DNA of 64,000 bases from Flavobacterium sp. ENC (GTDB taxonomy: Bacteria > Bacteroidota > Bacteroidia > Flavobacteriales > Flavobacteriaceae), in the NCBI RefSeq assembly GCF_020991415.1, contig NZ_JAJMOY010000004.1:248001-312000 (forward strand), written 5' to 3'. Shown piece by piece: positions 43,895 to 52,653 of the stretch (its first letter is position 1; each line of letters begins with the position of its first letter). Made by a program: the position numbers and the translations under genes. The notes below the pieces were generated by a model. It was given only the letters and a program-made list of their open reading frames with translations. It ran no database searches and had not been told where the DNA came from.

Positions 43895-43944
43895 GAGTAT
43901 CTTGCATTGTTTCAAGTTGAAGGGAATTGTAGAAGGAATATGTA
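43895..43944 (+). repeat. duplicated 3' end of icmF
   Basis: Conceptual reading gives ALFQVEGNCRRNM against [13 protein letters not shown] at the icmF end, and 15 bases TAGAAGGAATATGTA are identical (40004-40018 and 43930-43944). It marks the right border of the island. Confidence 0.7.
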
Positions 43945-43963
43945 TTTTTTTTATTTTAGTGTT

Positions 43964-45166
43964 ATGAAAAAAGCTGTCTATTCTATTCTCTTTCTTTTGG
44001 TTACGGTTTTTGGGTATACGCAGGACAAGCCATCGCTACCAACGGGCGTTATTATCGATTCGGTGAAAGTGGCCACTGCTCCAACAGAATCGTATACCAT
44101 TTATTTCCCTAAAAAATACGATGGAAAAACGCCATTGGCAGTGGTTTTTATTTTTGAACCGGCTGCAAGAGGCAAAGAAGGCATTGCGCCCTTTATTCCG
44201 GCTGCCGAAACGTACCAGTATATTTTGGTATGCTCGAATACGTTAAAAAACGGATCCACCCAAAACAATATTGCGATCGCCAACAGATTATTTGATGCTG
44301 TATTGGAAAGTTACAGGATTGATACTTCACAACTGTATATCGCCGGTTTTTCGGGTGGTGCGCGCTTGGCCAGTTATTTCGGGATCTCCACAGGCGTTTT
44401 TCAGGGCGTCATTGCTTGTGGCGCTTCTTTTAATGATATGGATAAGTTTATACCGCCTTCTAATAATTTCTCTTATGTGGGTATGGTGGGAGACAGGGAT
44501 ATGAATTACCTGGAAATGACAGAAAACAAAGCGTGGCTTAACAACGCAAAGATTGTAAACACGCTTTTTAGTACGCATGACGAACATGCCTGGCCGAAAC
44601 CGTCTGAAATGCTCCGCGCCTTTGACTGGCTGGAAATTCAGGCCTACAGGAAAAATATAAGACCCAAAAACGATTCCGTTCTTAAAAGAATTTATGACAC
44701 CAATCTGCGAATTGCCGATAGCCTAAAGGCAAATAATGAACTGTTGCTTTCGGTGAATGCCTATGAAAAAGGAATTACTTTTTTGAATACAACTGATGAT
44801 AATTTTCTAAGGGCCAAGATTACCGAAATCAAAAAATCCAAACCGTACAAAGAGGGAACAGCAAAAACAGAGAAAATAAAGGTTTTGGAAAACGAAATTT
44901 TAGATAAACTCTGGCATCGTTTCGACCAGGAATTAAAATCGACTAAGCCTGTGACTAATTTTAAGTTTTGGAAATCTGAAATTAACGATCTGAATGTGAT
45001 GAAGGCAGACGATAAAAATCCATTAGCCCAAAATATGGCTGTCCGGATACTAAATTGGTTTCAGGTCTCGGTTTATGAAACCGGGCAGGAATATAAACGA
45101 AATCAGCAAAATGACAAGTTTGCGTACTGTCAGGAATTGTATAAAATGATTACGGAAACCAATTAA
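43964..45166 (+). CDS. secreted alpha/beta hydrolase (esterase-like)
   Basis: I place the start at 43964 (MKKAVYSILFLLVTVFG) because it gives a normal signal peptide; the in-frame ATG at 43907 lies in the icmF-derived repeat. The 400-aa product has the nucleophile elbow GFSGGARL (Ser at about 129), a VAVVFIFEPAARG oxyanion-type strand, and a His in HDEHAWP near 207. The last ~180 residues form a helical extension of unknown role. It is periplasmic; the substrate is unknown. Confidence 0.8.
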   Translation: MKKAVYSILFLLVTVFGYTQDKPSLPTGVIIDSVKVATAPTESYTIYFPKKYDGKTPLAVVFIFEPAARGKEGIAPFIPAAETYQYILVCSNTLKNGSTQNNIAIANRLFDAVLESYRIDTSQLYIAGFSGGARLASYFGISTGVFQGVIACGASFNDMDKFIPPSNNFSYVGMVGDRDMNYLEMTENKAWLNNAKIVNTLFSTHDEHAWPKPSEMLRAFDWLEIQAYRKNIRPKNDSVLKRIYDTNLRIADSLKANNELLLSVNAYEKGITFLNTTDDNFLRAKITEIKKSKPYKEGTAKTEKIKVLENEILDKLWHRFDQELKSTKPVTNFKFWKSEINDLNVMKADDKNPLAQNMAVRILNWFQVSVYETGQEYKRNQQNDKFAYCQELYKMITETN

Positions 45167-45180
45167 AGAAAAGTCCAGCC

Positions 45181-45293
45181 GTGGCAAAATAAAAAATAAA
45201 GTAAATTTGCCACGATTTATGTGGCAAAATAAAATAGAATTAATTTTTGCCACAATTTGTGTGGCAAATAAAAATAAATTAATTTTTTGCCAC
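45181..45293. promoter_or_regulatory. perfect 40-bp triple repeat with GTGGCAAA/TTTGCCAC
   Basis: GTGGCAAA starts at 45181, 45221 and 45261, and TTTGCCAC at 45206, 45246 and 45286: three units at exactly 40 bases. TTTGCCAC and the next GTGGCAAA form two perfect 8-base stems with 7-base loops. TAAATTTG in unit 1 is a -7 box (45202-45209). The array ends 51 bases before the lipoprotein start at 45345. Confidence 0.7.
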
Positions 45294-45344
45294 AGTTTTT
45301 TTCTGACAGTAATTCCTATCTTGCCTAAAAAAATAACAGCCTTT

Positions 45345-46175
45345 ATGTCAAAAACTATAAAACATTTCTTTACAATTTTAGTTGCCGGAATCTGTCTGGC
45401 TTCCTGCAGTAATTCTGATGAGGACGTGCCGGATACCACTACGGATCCTTTGGTAAAACAAATGAAATTTGACGGTGCTAATAACGGTTTTCCTGTTAAT
45501 CCCTCGGAGATAAACTTTAGTTTTGAATATGACAATACTAAAAGGTTAACCAAAAAAGTGGGCGGTTATTTAGCACTTGGTGCTGCTACAGGTTTTGACA
45601 GAATTTTTTCTGATAAGTTATATACCTCCTTAGTGTACAGCAGTAATAAGGTTACTGTTGAAAATTTTTATGATTCAGATATTTATGCAGTCAGTAAAGG
45701 AACCATTTATTACACCTTAAACAGTGCCAATCTGATTGCCGAAAAAGAAGTTCCCAACACGATTGCTATTAATGCCAAAAAACAGGTTTATAAATATGCA
45801 GAGGGCAAACTTACACAGGTGGTTACAAGTTATCCCAATATGACCTACTACCCGGAGGATCCCACAGATTATGTACTGACATTCTCTGAGAAATTCTTCT
45901 ACGACGCCAACAACAACCTGACAAAGACCGAATATACAGAGTTGCATAACGGAAAGAGTGAAGGCGAAAGAATCGTAAGAACTTTTGAAGATTATGATAC
46001 TTCTTATAATCCGTTTAAGAGAATGCAATTATTAGAAGACTATTTTTATCGTTCGCTTTCCCGAAATAATTTCAGAAAATATACAGAGACTTTGTATTAC
46101 TATGACACTGTTTCAACGAAAGAGATGGGATGGACATTTGTTTATGATACTCAGGGAAATATTGTGGTTAATTAG
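45345..46175 (+). CDS. lipoprotein with YD-repeat-like segments
   Basis: I choose the start at 45345 (MSKTIKHFFTILVAGICLASC) because it gives a clear lipoprotein signal, rather than the earlier in-frame ATG at 45207, which lies in the triple repeat. The 276-aa product has beta-hairpin repeats like FEYDNTKRLTK, YKYAEGKLTQV, FFYDANNNLTKTEY and FVYDTQGNIVVN, a loose RHS/YD pattern common in Bacteroidota lipoproteins. No catalytic domain is seen. Convergent with the 46246 gene; the terminator at 46192 is shared. Confidence 0.7.
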   Translation: MSKTIKHFFTILVAGICLASCSNSDEDVPDTTTDPLVKQMKFDGANNGFPVNPSEINFSFEYDNTKRLTKKVGGYLALGAATGFDRIFSDKLYTSLVYSSNKVTVENFYDSDIYAVSKGTIYYTLNSANLIAEKEVPNTIAINAKKQVYKYAEGKLTQVVTSYPNMTYYPEDPTDYVLTFSEKFFYDANNNLTKTEYTELHNGKSEGERIVRTFEDYDTSYNPFKRMQLLEDYFYRSLSRNNFRKYTETLYYYDTVSTKEMGWTFVYDTQGNIVVN

Positions 46176-46191
46176 TACAAAATCTAAAAAC

Positions 46192-46224
46192 AAAAAAAGA
46201 CAGCTCTGGAAAAGCTGTCTTTCG
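46192..46224. terminator. bidirectional terminator between 46175 and 46246
   Basis: AAAGACAGCT pairs with AGCTGTCTTT, flanked by A and T runs. Confidence 0.8.
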
Positions 46225-46245
46225 CATTTTAATTAAAACCAAAAA

Positions 46246-46632
46246 TTAACGACGGAATGCTGGACTTTCGTTTACAGATTCGTCAAGTTTAACTGTTTTT
46301 GATTTCTTAGCTGAAACTGTAATCGCATGTTTTACAATTTTGCCATTCTCATTTACTTCCAAAGTGTAAGTTCCGGCTGGATATGCCTCTAAACTTAGTG
46401 TTTTTGAAATTTCTAATTCATCTGCCACAGAGTTTCCTGTGTACAATAAATTATTGTTTGCATCGAAGATTGAAAAACTTGATTTTTCAACAGAGTTTAA
46501 AGTAAAGCTAATTACTTTTCCGTTTCCGGTTTTTATATACAAGATATAATCCCCTTTTCCATCAATTGCGTAAGTGAAAACAGTTGTTAAAAATACGGCT
46601 ACAACTAAGCCCAGTTTAGTAAATTTTGTCAT
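46246..46632 (-). CDS. small secreted protein, family member 1 of 3
   Basis: This 128-aa protein has a signal peptide (about 1-23, ending TYAIDG) and one small beta-sandwich-like domain with KSSFSIFDANNNLLYTGN and YPAGTYTLEVNENGK. The pattern resembles T9SS sorting-domain or DUF3244-type beta domains but is too short to be a carrier of another domain. It is the most diverged of three related genes (others at 47004 and 47877). Confidence 0.7.
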   Translation of the reverse strand: MTKFTKLGLVVAVFLTTVFTYAIDGKGDYILYIKTGNGKVISFTLNSVEKSSFSIFDANNNLLYTGNSVADELEISKTLSLEAYPAGTYTLEVNENGKIVKHAITVSAKKSKTVKLDESVNESPAFRR

Positions 46633-46899
46633 GTTTTTTAAAAATTTTAGTTTTAATCGTGGTGTGGCAAAACTACAAATAGAAATTTGAATTTAATGCA
46701 AAAAACGATCTTTTTTAAAGACATAAGTTGCTGAATTAAAACTCTTTCTGCGTTTTGTCTGAACTATGTACGCAATTACTGGGCTCTTGGATGTTTTAAA
46801 AGTGATTTTTTTTAATGTCGTGTAAAACAGCCTTTTAAAATTATTAAGAATAATTTTTCAATTGAAAAAAAATGATGATGGTTTAGTCAAAATTGAGCA

Positions 46900-46935
46900 T
46901 AAAAAAACAGCTCGATAACCACAAAGAGCTGTTCT
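46900..46935 (-). terminator. terminator of the 47004 gene
   Basis: On the minus strand AACAGCTC and GAGCTGTT pair before a T run. The same hairpin follows the 47877 gene. The rest of the 46633-47003 gap holds no gene. Confidence 0.75.
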
Positions 46936-47003
46936 TAAACCATCAGTTTTTTACTGTACTAAGCTATTAACCTCATTTTTTATACTATGCGGGTATAAAA
47001 AAA

Positions 47004-47408
47004 TTAACGTGCTGCTACGGTGCTGTTTTTATCGAAACCAGCTTTGTAAACAGATGAAAATGCCTTTTTTGATAAAACAGTTGTTTCGTCAGTAATGGTA
47101 ATTTCGTGTCTCACTTTTTTTACATTATCTTCTACTTCTAAGAAGTATGTTCCCTCAGGAAATTCTTCTAAGCTAAAAGTTCTCAAAATTCCATCTTTAC
47201 CTGAAGCATTCTCAGAATAAATTAGATTTCCTTCGTTGTCATAGATCGCTAAGCTTGCTTTTTTAACCTGGTTAAGCGCAAACGTAATCAGCTTTCCATT
47301 CGTTTTTAATACATGAAGATTAAAATCTTCATTTCCGTCAATTGCATAAGAGCTTGTTCCTGCAAAAAGCACTGCACATACTAAACTTAATTTTAAACTT
47401 GTTTTCAT
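47004..47408 (-). CDS. small secreted protein, family member 2 of 3
   Basis: This 134-aa protein has a signal peptide (TSSYAIDG) and a beta domain (NGKLITFALNQVKKASLAIY; PEGTYFLEVEDNVKKVRHEI). It is about 80% identical by eye to the gene at 47877-48284 in most of its length, with the same 5' spacer and 3' hairpin, so this is a recent tandem duplication. Role unknown; probably surface or periplasmic. Confidence 0.8.
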   Translation of the reverse strand: MKTSLKLSLVCAVLFAGTSSYAIDGNEDFNLHVLKTNGKLITFALNQVKKASLAIYDNEGNLIYSENASGKDGILRTFSLEEFPEGTYFLEVEDNVKKVRHEITITDETTVLSKKAFSSVYKAGFDKNSTVAAR

Positions 47409-47505
47409 GATTTTCGTTTTTAAATTAATAGTTCTAATTCTCTGATGCTAAATTACTTATATCTTACAGAATCACACACAACTCTATTGGCTTATTTCGA
47501 TGCTG

Positions 47506-47590
47506 TATTCTCATTTACGAAACCGTTATAGGTTAAAATTTGAATTATATTTATCGTTTTAGTTAATTAGGTTATTATTTTTCAATGTTT
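47506..47590. repeat. AACCGTTATAGGTT spacer element, copy 1
   Basis: The element reads TATTCTCATTTACGAAACC, then GTTATAGGTTAAAATTTGAA and TTATTTTTCAATGTTT. The palindrome AACCGTTATAGGTT is at 47521-47534. Further copies lie at 48383-48466 and 48645-48720. Confidence 0.75.
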
Positions 47591-47763
47591 CGTTTGAATT
47601 AAGAGAATGTAAATTAATCTTATGTTCTTACAAAAAATATCATATGTGAAAAATTTAAACGCAAGGATCGCAATGAAATAAAAAACGCAAAGTTCGCAAA
47701 GCTTACTATTAAACTTTGCGAACTTTGCGAGAACCCTGGCGCCCTTGCGGTTAAAAAAAGGCA

Positions 47764-47800
47764 TAAAAAAAACAGCTCAATAACCACAAAGAGCTGTTTT
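47764..47800 (-). terminator. terminator of the 47877 gene
   Basis: AACAGCTC and GAGCTGTT hairpin with a T run on the minus strand, copy of the one at 46900. Confidence 0.75.
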
Positions 47801-47876
47801 AAAAAACAATTGAATGTTTTTAAACTTTACTAACTATCTAACCTCATTTTTATACTGTATGCGAGTATAAACTTTT

Positions 47877-48284
47877 CTAGCGTGTTGCTACGCTTGTATT
47901 TTTAGCAGTTGAATCTGCTTTATATGTAGATGAAACTGCTTTTGTAGATAAAACAGATGTTTCATCAGTCACAATAATTTCATGTCTTACTTTTTTTGCA
48001 CTGTCTTCCACTTCTAAGAAGTAAGTTCCTGCCGGAAATTCTTCTAAGCTGAAAGTTCTAAGGATACCCTCTTTTCCTGAAGCACTTTCAGAATAAAGTA
48101 AAGTTCCGTTTGTATCATATATAGAAAGGTTTGCTTTTTTAACCTGATTAAGAGCGAATGTTATTATTTTACCATTTCCTTTTAATACGTGAAGGTTGAA
48201 ATCATCATTCCCGTCAATTGCGTAAGTACTCATTCCTGTAAAAAGCACTGCACATACTATACTAAGTTTTAAAATCTTTTTCAT
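47877..48284 (-). CDS. small secreted protein, family member 3 of 3
   Basis: This 135-aa protein is the close copy of the 47004 product (STYAIDG signal end; NGKIITFALNQVKKANLSIY; PAGTYFLEVEDSAKKVRHEI). The spacer upstream is also duplicated, giving a unit of about 700 bases. The divergently arranged AraC gene at 48734 carries the same element in its promoter, so it may control these genes. Confidence 0.8.
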   Translation of the reverse strand: MKKILKLSIVCAVLFTGMSTYAIDGNDDFNLHVLKGNGKIITFALNQVKKANLSIYDTNGTLLYSESASGKEGILRTFSLEEFPAGTYFLEVEDSAKKVRHEIIVTDETSVLSTKAVSSTYKADSTAKNTSVATR

Positions 48285-48382
48285 GGCTTTATTTTTTTAA
48301 ATTGTTGTTCTTATTTGTTGATGCTAAATTACTTCAACATTACATTTTTTATCACAACTCTATTTGCCAATTTATGTGCTAT

Positions 48383-48466
48383 ATTCTCATTTACGAAACC
48401 GTTATAGGTTAAAATTTGAATTATTTGAGGCGTTTTTGTTAATTCAGTTATTATTTTTCAATGTTT
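48383..48466. repeat. AACCGTTATAGGTT spacer element, copy 2
   Basis: The palindrome is at 48397-48410 with the same flanks as copy 1. It is about 250 bases upstream of copy 3. Confidence 0.75.
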
Positions 48467-48644
48467 ATTCAAAAACGAAAGTTTCTTAAATTTTCCGTAT
48501 TTCTTACAAAAATGAGATATACGTATAAAAACACCCAATTAAATAAGATTAATAAAAAAATAAGCAGGAAAAAAAATGAGACACAAAAAAATCGGCGATT
48601 TGACCGATTATTCCCAGATGGTAATTTTTAAAATATTGTGCTTT

Positions 48645-48720
48645 ATTCTCAGTTGCGAAACCGTTATAGGTTAAAATTTAAATTATTTTAGGTATTTTTG
48701 TTAAATTTGCTATTATTTTT
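48645..48720 (+). promoter_or_regulatory. AraC gene promoter with the AACCGTTATAGGTT element, copy 3
   Basis: The palindrome (48659-48672) is followed by TAAATTTG (48702-48709), a good -7 box 24 bases before the start at 48734. In copies 1 and 2 this box has decayed to TTAATTAG or TTAATTCA, in line with their being non-functional in this direction. Confidence 0.6.
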
Positions 48721-48733
48721 TAAAGATTTGATC

Positions 48734-49606
48734 ATGAAGACTATCGCCCCGGCTCTTGAAGTCATCTCTAATACCTACGGAAGCTCTTTTGCTTATACGA
48801 AGCATGCTCAAAAAACCAATAGTAAAGCCCATTTATGGCATTATCATCCCGAAATTGAATTGGTTTATATCAATGGTGGCGCGGGAAAAAGACAAATAGG
48901 AAGCCATGTTTCCTACTATACCAACGGAAGTCTGATTCTGATCGGTTCTAATCTGCCGCATTGTGGTTTTACTAATGAACAAACCGGAAATATCAACGAA
49001 ATTGTAATTCACATCAAACCTGAATTTTTAGGGAGTGATTTTTTTGGAATACCGGAAATGAAAAAGGTTCAGAATATCCTGAGCCAGTCTAAAGGCGGAA
49101 TCGCTTTTGGCGGGGAAACCAAAAAGAAAATAGGCAAGAAGATCGAAATGATGGAAAAACAACCTCCGTTAGAACGTCTGATGACACTTCTTAGTATTCT
49201 GGACGAATTGGAATCTTCAGACGAATATACAGTACTCAACGCCGATGGTTTTTCCCTTGAGCTGAATGCACAGGACAGTGACCGGATCAATGTGGTTTTC
49301 AATTACGTAAAAGACCATTTTCAGGAATCGATTGCCATAGACGAAGTTTCGAGTCTGGTAAGTATGACCACACCGTCATTTTGCCGTTACTTCAAAAAAA
49401 TATCCAACAAAACCTTTACGGAGTTTGTAAACGAATATCGTCTGGTTCACGCCTCCAAACTTCTGGCCGAGAAACCTATTACTATAAATGAAGTTTGCTA
49501 CGAAAGCGGTTTTAATAATTTCAGCCACTTTAGTAAGTCTTTTAAACAATATACCGGTAAAAGCGCCTCGCAGTACCGAAATGAACATAAAATCATTATT
49601 AAATAA
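48734..49606 (+). CDS. AraC-family HTH regulator with cupin domain
   Basis: I use the start at 48734 (MKTIAPALEV), just after the -7 box; an earlier in-frame ATG at 48698 lies within the promoter. The 290-aa product has an N-terminal cupin (WHYHPEIELVYINGG, about 30-115) and a C-terminal AraC HTH pair (about 190-285, IDEVSSLVSMTTPSFCRYF and TINEVCYESGFNNFSHFSK). Its promoter shares a palindromic element with two neighbouring secreted protein genes. Confidence 0.92.
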   Translation: MKTIAPALEVISNTYGSSFAYTKHAQKTNSKAHLWHYHPEIELVYINGGAGKRQIGSHVSYYTNGSLILIGSNLPHCGFTNEQTGNINEIVIHIKPEFLGSDFFGIPEMKKVQNILSQSKGGIAFGGETKKKIGKKIEMMEKQPPLERLMTLLSILDELESSDEYTVLNADGFSLELNAQDSDRINVVFNYVKDHFQESIAIDEVSSLVSMTTPSFCRYFKKISNKTFTEFVNEYRLVHASKLLAEKPITINEVCYESGFNNFSHFSKSFKQYTGKSASQYRNEHKIIIK

Positions 49607-49614
49607 AGTTTTTT

Positions 49615-49820
49615 TTACCGCAAAGCTCGCAAAGGCTTTTTAGCCAGGTATATTTTTAAGTTCGCAAAGCTGTGAGATTTAAAGAATATATACTGCTATT
49701 AAAACATCTTTGTGAACCGTGCGGTTAACCCAGCATCATTTATATTCGTACGCACCCTTGCGGGCCTAACTATTCATAAAGCATAGAAAAAAACCTTTGC
49801 GAACTTTGCGGTTAAACTTA
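49615..49820. repeat. 'CGCAAAG/CTTTGCG' repeat copies
   Basis: TTTACCGCAAAGCTCGCAAA, GTTCGCAAAGCTGTGAGAT and CCTTTGCGAACTTTGCGG belong to the same word family as 30225-30600. Confidence 0.55.
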
Positions 49821-49911
49821 CTCATCCTTTACCAAAAAAGGAATCAGATTTTTCATATACTATATTCTGAAAAAGTTATATTTACAATCCCTAATCAGAA
49901 AAAATATCAAT

Positions 49912-50781
49912 ATGAAAAACTTTAAATTTTTAGCGTTTGCATTTTTGTTGTGCATTTCCTCAATGAGTTATGCTGCAAAAGTGGATACTTTACAAATTGC
50001 AAGTACAGCTATGGGCAAAACCTACAAAGCCGCAGTTGTACTTCCGGGTTCTTATTCGAAAAGCAAATCAACCTTTCCGGTGCTGTATTTGTTGCACGGT
50101 GCTTACGGGCATTTTGGCGATTGGTTAAAAAACACGCCAAATAAAAAATTAGTACAGGGCTTATCGGACCAATACAATATCATTATTGTGATGCCCGAAG
50201 GAGAGACCTTTAGTTTTTATCTGGACAGTCCTGTAAACAAGGAAAGTCAGTTTGAAACTTTTATCACCCAGGAAGTCATTCAGAAAGTAGATAAAACGTA
50301 CAGAACCATTAGTAACAGAAACGGACGTGTGATTACCGGACTTTCAATGGGCGGTCATGGCGCTTTGTACTTATCGGCCAGGCATCCTGATTTGTTTTGT
50401 GCTGCCGGAAGCATGAGCGGGGCAGTAGACATGAGCGCTATGCTCAATCGGGATTCGTCGGCTCAGGTGATAAAATTGATGCAGCCTGTTTTTGGTGATA
50501 AAAGCAGTAACTCTGAATTGTACGAGCAGAATTCCGTATTGGGAATGCTGGATAAAATAAAAGCAAACAAATTGCCTTTAATTATAGATTGTGGTGTGGA
50601 TGACTTTTTAATAGAACCCAACAGAGAGCTACACCGAAGATTAGTCTATAATAAGGTAGATCACGATTACACCGAACGTCCGGGAGCACATACCTGGGAC
50701 TATTGGGAAAATTCACTTCCGTATCATTTGTTGTTCTTTAATAAAATACTGCTTAAAAATCAGGTAGTTGTCAAAAAATAA
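49912..50781 (+). CDS. secreted esterase D / antigen-85-type alpha/beta hydrolase
   Basis: This 289-aa protein has a signal peptide (ending MSYAAK, about residue 21). Esterase-D motifs are LYLLHGAYGHFGDW (oxyanion region), GLSMGG with Ser145, DCGVDDF with the Asp, and PGAHTWDYW with the His. It hydrolyses small esters or feruloyl/acetyl groups; the true substrate is unknown. It follows the AraC gene on the same strand but after a 300-base repeat-rich gap. Confidence 0.9.
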   Translation: MKNFKFLAFAFLLCISSMSYAAKVDTLQIASTAMGKTYKAAVVLPGSYSKSKSTFPVLYLLHGAYGHFGDWLKNTPNKKLVQGLSDQYNIIIVMPEGETFSFYLDSPVNKESQFETFITQEVIQKVDKTYRTISNRNGRVITGLSMGGHGALYLSARHPDLFCAAGSMSGAVDMSAMLNRDSSAQVIKLMQPVFGDKSSNSELYEQNSVLGMLDKIKANKLPLIIDCGVDDFLIEPNRELHRRLVYNKVDHDYTERPGAHTWDYWENSLPYHLLFFNKILLKNQVVVKK

Positions 50782-50905
50782 TACTAAAGGATATAATAAG
50801 AAATAGTAAAAAGTAATAAAATTTATAACAAATTAACTGCATTTGCTTTTTTTGGTTTGATTTTTGGAATACCTTTATATATAAACCTTAAAATATATAT
50901 AAATT

Positions 50906-51421
50906 ATGAAAAAGATACTTACCCTTTTCGCAGTTGTTGGATTAATCGCATTTTCAAGCTGTGAAGGACCAGAAGGGGCTCCGGGACAAGATGGCGGAAT
51001 TTTACTTCCTTATGTTTATGAAATGAATAATGTTAACTTTGCTGGGCCAGATTTTGCTGTGACTAGCACACCGACAGGAATGTTGTCGGGAGATAATGTT
51101 TTGGTATATGAGCTAGTTAGCACAACGGGAGTAGACAGCTGGGCATTGTTGCCTCAGATATATTACTTTAATGATGGTTTAGAAACTGCTCAATATAACT
51201 TTAACTTTTCTAAAAACAGAGTTACGGTTTTTATTGATGGAAGTTTAAGTGATTTATCTCAGTTACCATCTACTTTTAGGTTAGGAAAAACATTCAGGGT
51301 TGTTATTATTCCAGGAGATGATGGAGTAAATGCAAAAAAGGTAAAAGCAGATTATTCAGATTATAATGCGGTTATTGCAAAATATAATATTGATGATAGT
51401 AATGTTAAGAGCTTAAACTAA
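50906..51421 (+). CDS. small lipoprotein with a collagen-like GxP start
   Basis: This 171-aa protein has a lipoprotein signal (LIAFSSC) directly followed by EGPEGAPGQDGG, a very short Gly-X-X stretch seen in many Flavobacterium lipoproteins. The rest is a beta-rich domain with no recognised family. TACCTTTA (50870-50877) is a near-match -7 box. A perfect bidirectional terminator follows. Confidence 0.75.
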   Translation: MKKILTLFAVVGLIAFSSCEGPEGAPGQDGGILLPYVYEMNNVNFAGPDFAVTSTPTGMLSGDNVLVYELVSTTGVDSWALLPQIYYFNDGLETAQYNFNFSKNRVTVFIDGSLSDLSQLPSTFRLGKTFRVVIIPGDDGVNAKKVKADYSDYNAVIAKYNIDDSNVKSLN

Positions 51422-51431
51422 TTGTTAGACC

Positions 51432-51473
51432 AAAAAACAAAAAGGAGATCTATAGATCTCCTTTTTGTTTTTT
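51432..51473. terminator. perfect palindromic bidirectional terminator
   Basis: AAAAAACAAAAAGGAGATCT and its exact complement are adjacent (about 20-base arms, no loop bases), between convergent genes. Confidence 0.9.
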
Positions 51474-51489
51474 GGTTATTAAAGTTTAA

Positions 51490-52491
51490 TTAATCTATAG
51501 TATAGCGTCGTCTAACAGGTTCAGGAATATTTACATTGACAGAAGAGTCAAAGGGTTTTTCAGTTATCGTTATAGATAGTATAATCATTGTATGGCCGTT
51601 TATTGGTATTGCCCCATAACCTTCAGTCCTCATTTTTGGATGTAGTGAGACTAGTAACGCTTTTTTTTCAATTATTGGTGAAAATTTGAAAGATATATCT
51701 TTTATCGCTTCGACGCCATTATCTGGGGTATAGGATCTTTTGTAATTATCAATCCCAGATCTACCAATCTCATTTAAATCTTTTCTTTCACAAGGATCTT
51801 GATTTTGATCCCTAAGATTAGGTAATGTAATAATTCCATCATCTTTTAGTTGTACATATACTGTTGGATATCCGTCACTGTATTTTTTGTCAATTAAATA
51901 TCGATTGTCGTGAAATTTAGTTCTAATCGTTATTTCATAAGATACATTTTTCGCAAAGGGAAATTCAATTGAAATTGCAGACCCTCTCTTTTGATTTTCT
52001 TCCATGACTCCTCTTCTGGTGTTAACTTTTCTTCCCTTATTACTTGCTATTAAAACTAATGCTCCATAATAAGGATTTTGATGAGGTACTCCAAATCCCC
52101 TTACAAGATAGCCATTAATTTGAGGATAAGGATTTGGTCCATATACTCCCAGATCCGTTTCAAAACTTTTGCCCGAATCCAAATATCTTGTTATAGTACA
52201 GCCGCTTTTTGTAGGATTGTATAAGCCATAGTGAAAATTTAAGAAAGTTGATTGTTCAGAAGATTTAGATGCTGTATTATTATTATCTGAATAGTTTGGA
52301 ATGTCATATACAAGTATTGGCTTTTTTGGCTTTGAGCCATCAGTTATTTCGGAGATATATTCAATGTCTCCATTAATAATATAGGTTTGTGTAGGATTAT
52401 TAAGAGCTTGGGTTTTCGAATTAACATCTTCTTTATTGTCACAGCTAATGATAATAAGGGTTAACATAAAGTAAAAATAAATTTGTCTCAT
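51490..52491 (-). CDS. hypothetical lipoprotein
   Basis: This 333-aa protein has a signal peptide with a lipobox (LTLIIISC). The mature part is beta-rich with many Tyr, Asn and Pro residues. No family or catalytic motif is recognised. It is AT-rich and has no operon partner. Confidence 0.6.
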   Translation of the reverse strand: MRQIYFYFMLTLIIISCDNKEDVNSKTQALNNPTQTYIINGDIEYISEITDGSKPKKPILVYDIPNYSDNNNTASKSSEQSTFLNFHYGLYNPTKSGCTITRYLDSGKSFETDLGVYGPNPYPQINGYLVRGFGVPHQNPYYGALVLIASNKGRKVNTRRGVMEENQKRGSAISIEFPFAKNVSYEITIRTKFHDNRYLIDKKYSDGYPTVYVQLKDDGIITLPNLRDQNQDPCERKDLNEIGRSGIDNYKRSYTPDNGVEAIKDISFKFSPIIEKKALLVSLHPKMRTEGYGAIPINGHTMIILSITITEKPFDSSVNVNIPEPVRRRYTID

Positions 52492-52600
52492 GATAAAATT
52501 TTTATTTATAATGACACAAAAATAATATTTAATTAGATATAATCTTACTTTTAATAGTTAAATTGTAATAATTGTATTACTTTATTTATTTTAAAAGCAC

Positions 52601-52632
52601 AAAAAAGGAAATCATTACGATTTCCTTTTTTT
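52601..52632 (-). terminator. terminator of the TerC gene
   Basis: AAAAAAGGAAATC and GATTTCCTTTTTT pair around six loop bases. Confidence 0.85.
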
Positions 52633-52653
52633 ATATATTTATGTTTCAAGAAA

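Noticed and set aside
47582..47764. 60-codon minus-strand frame
   Set aside because: It is made of the CGCAAAG repeat family between two terminators.
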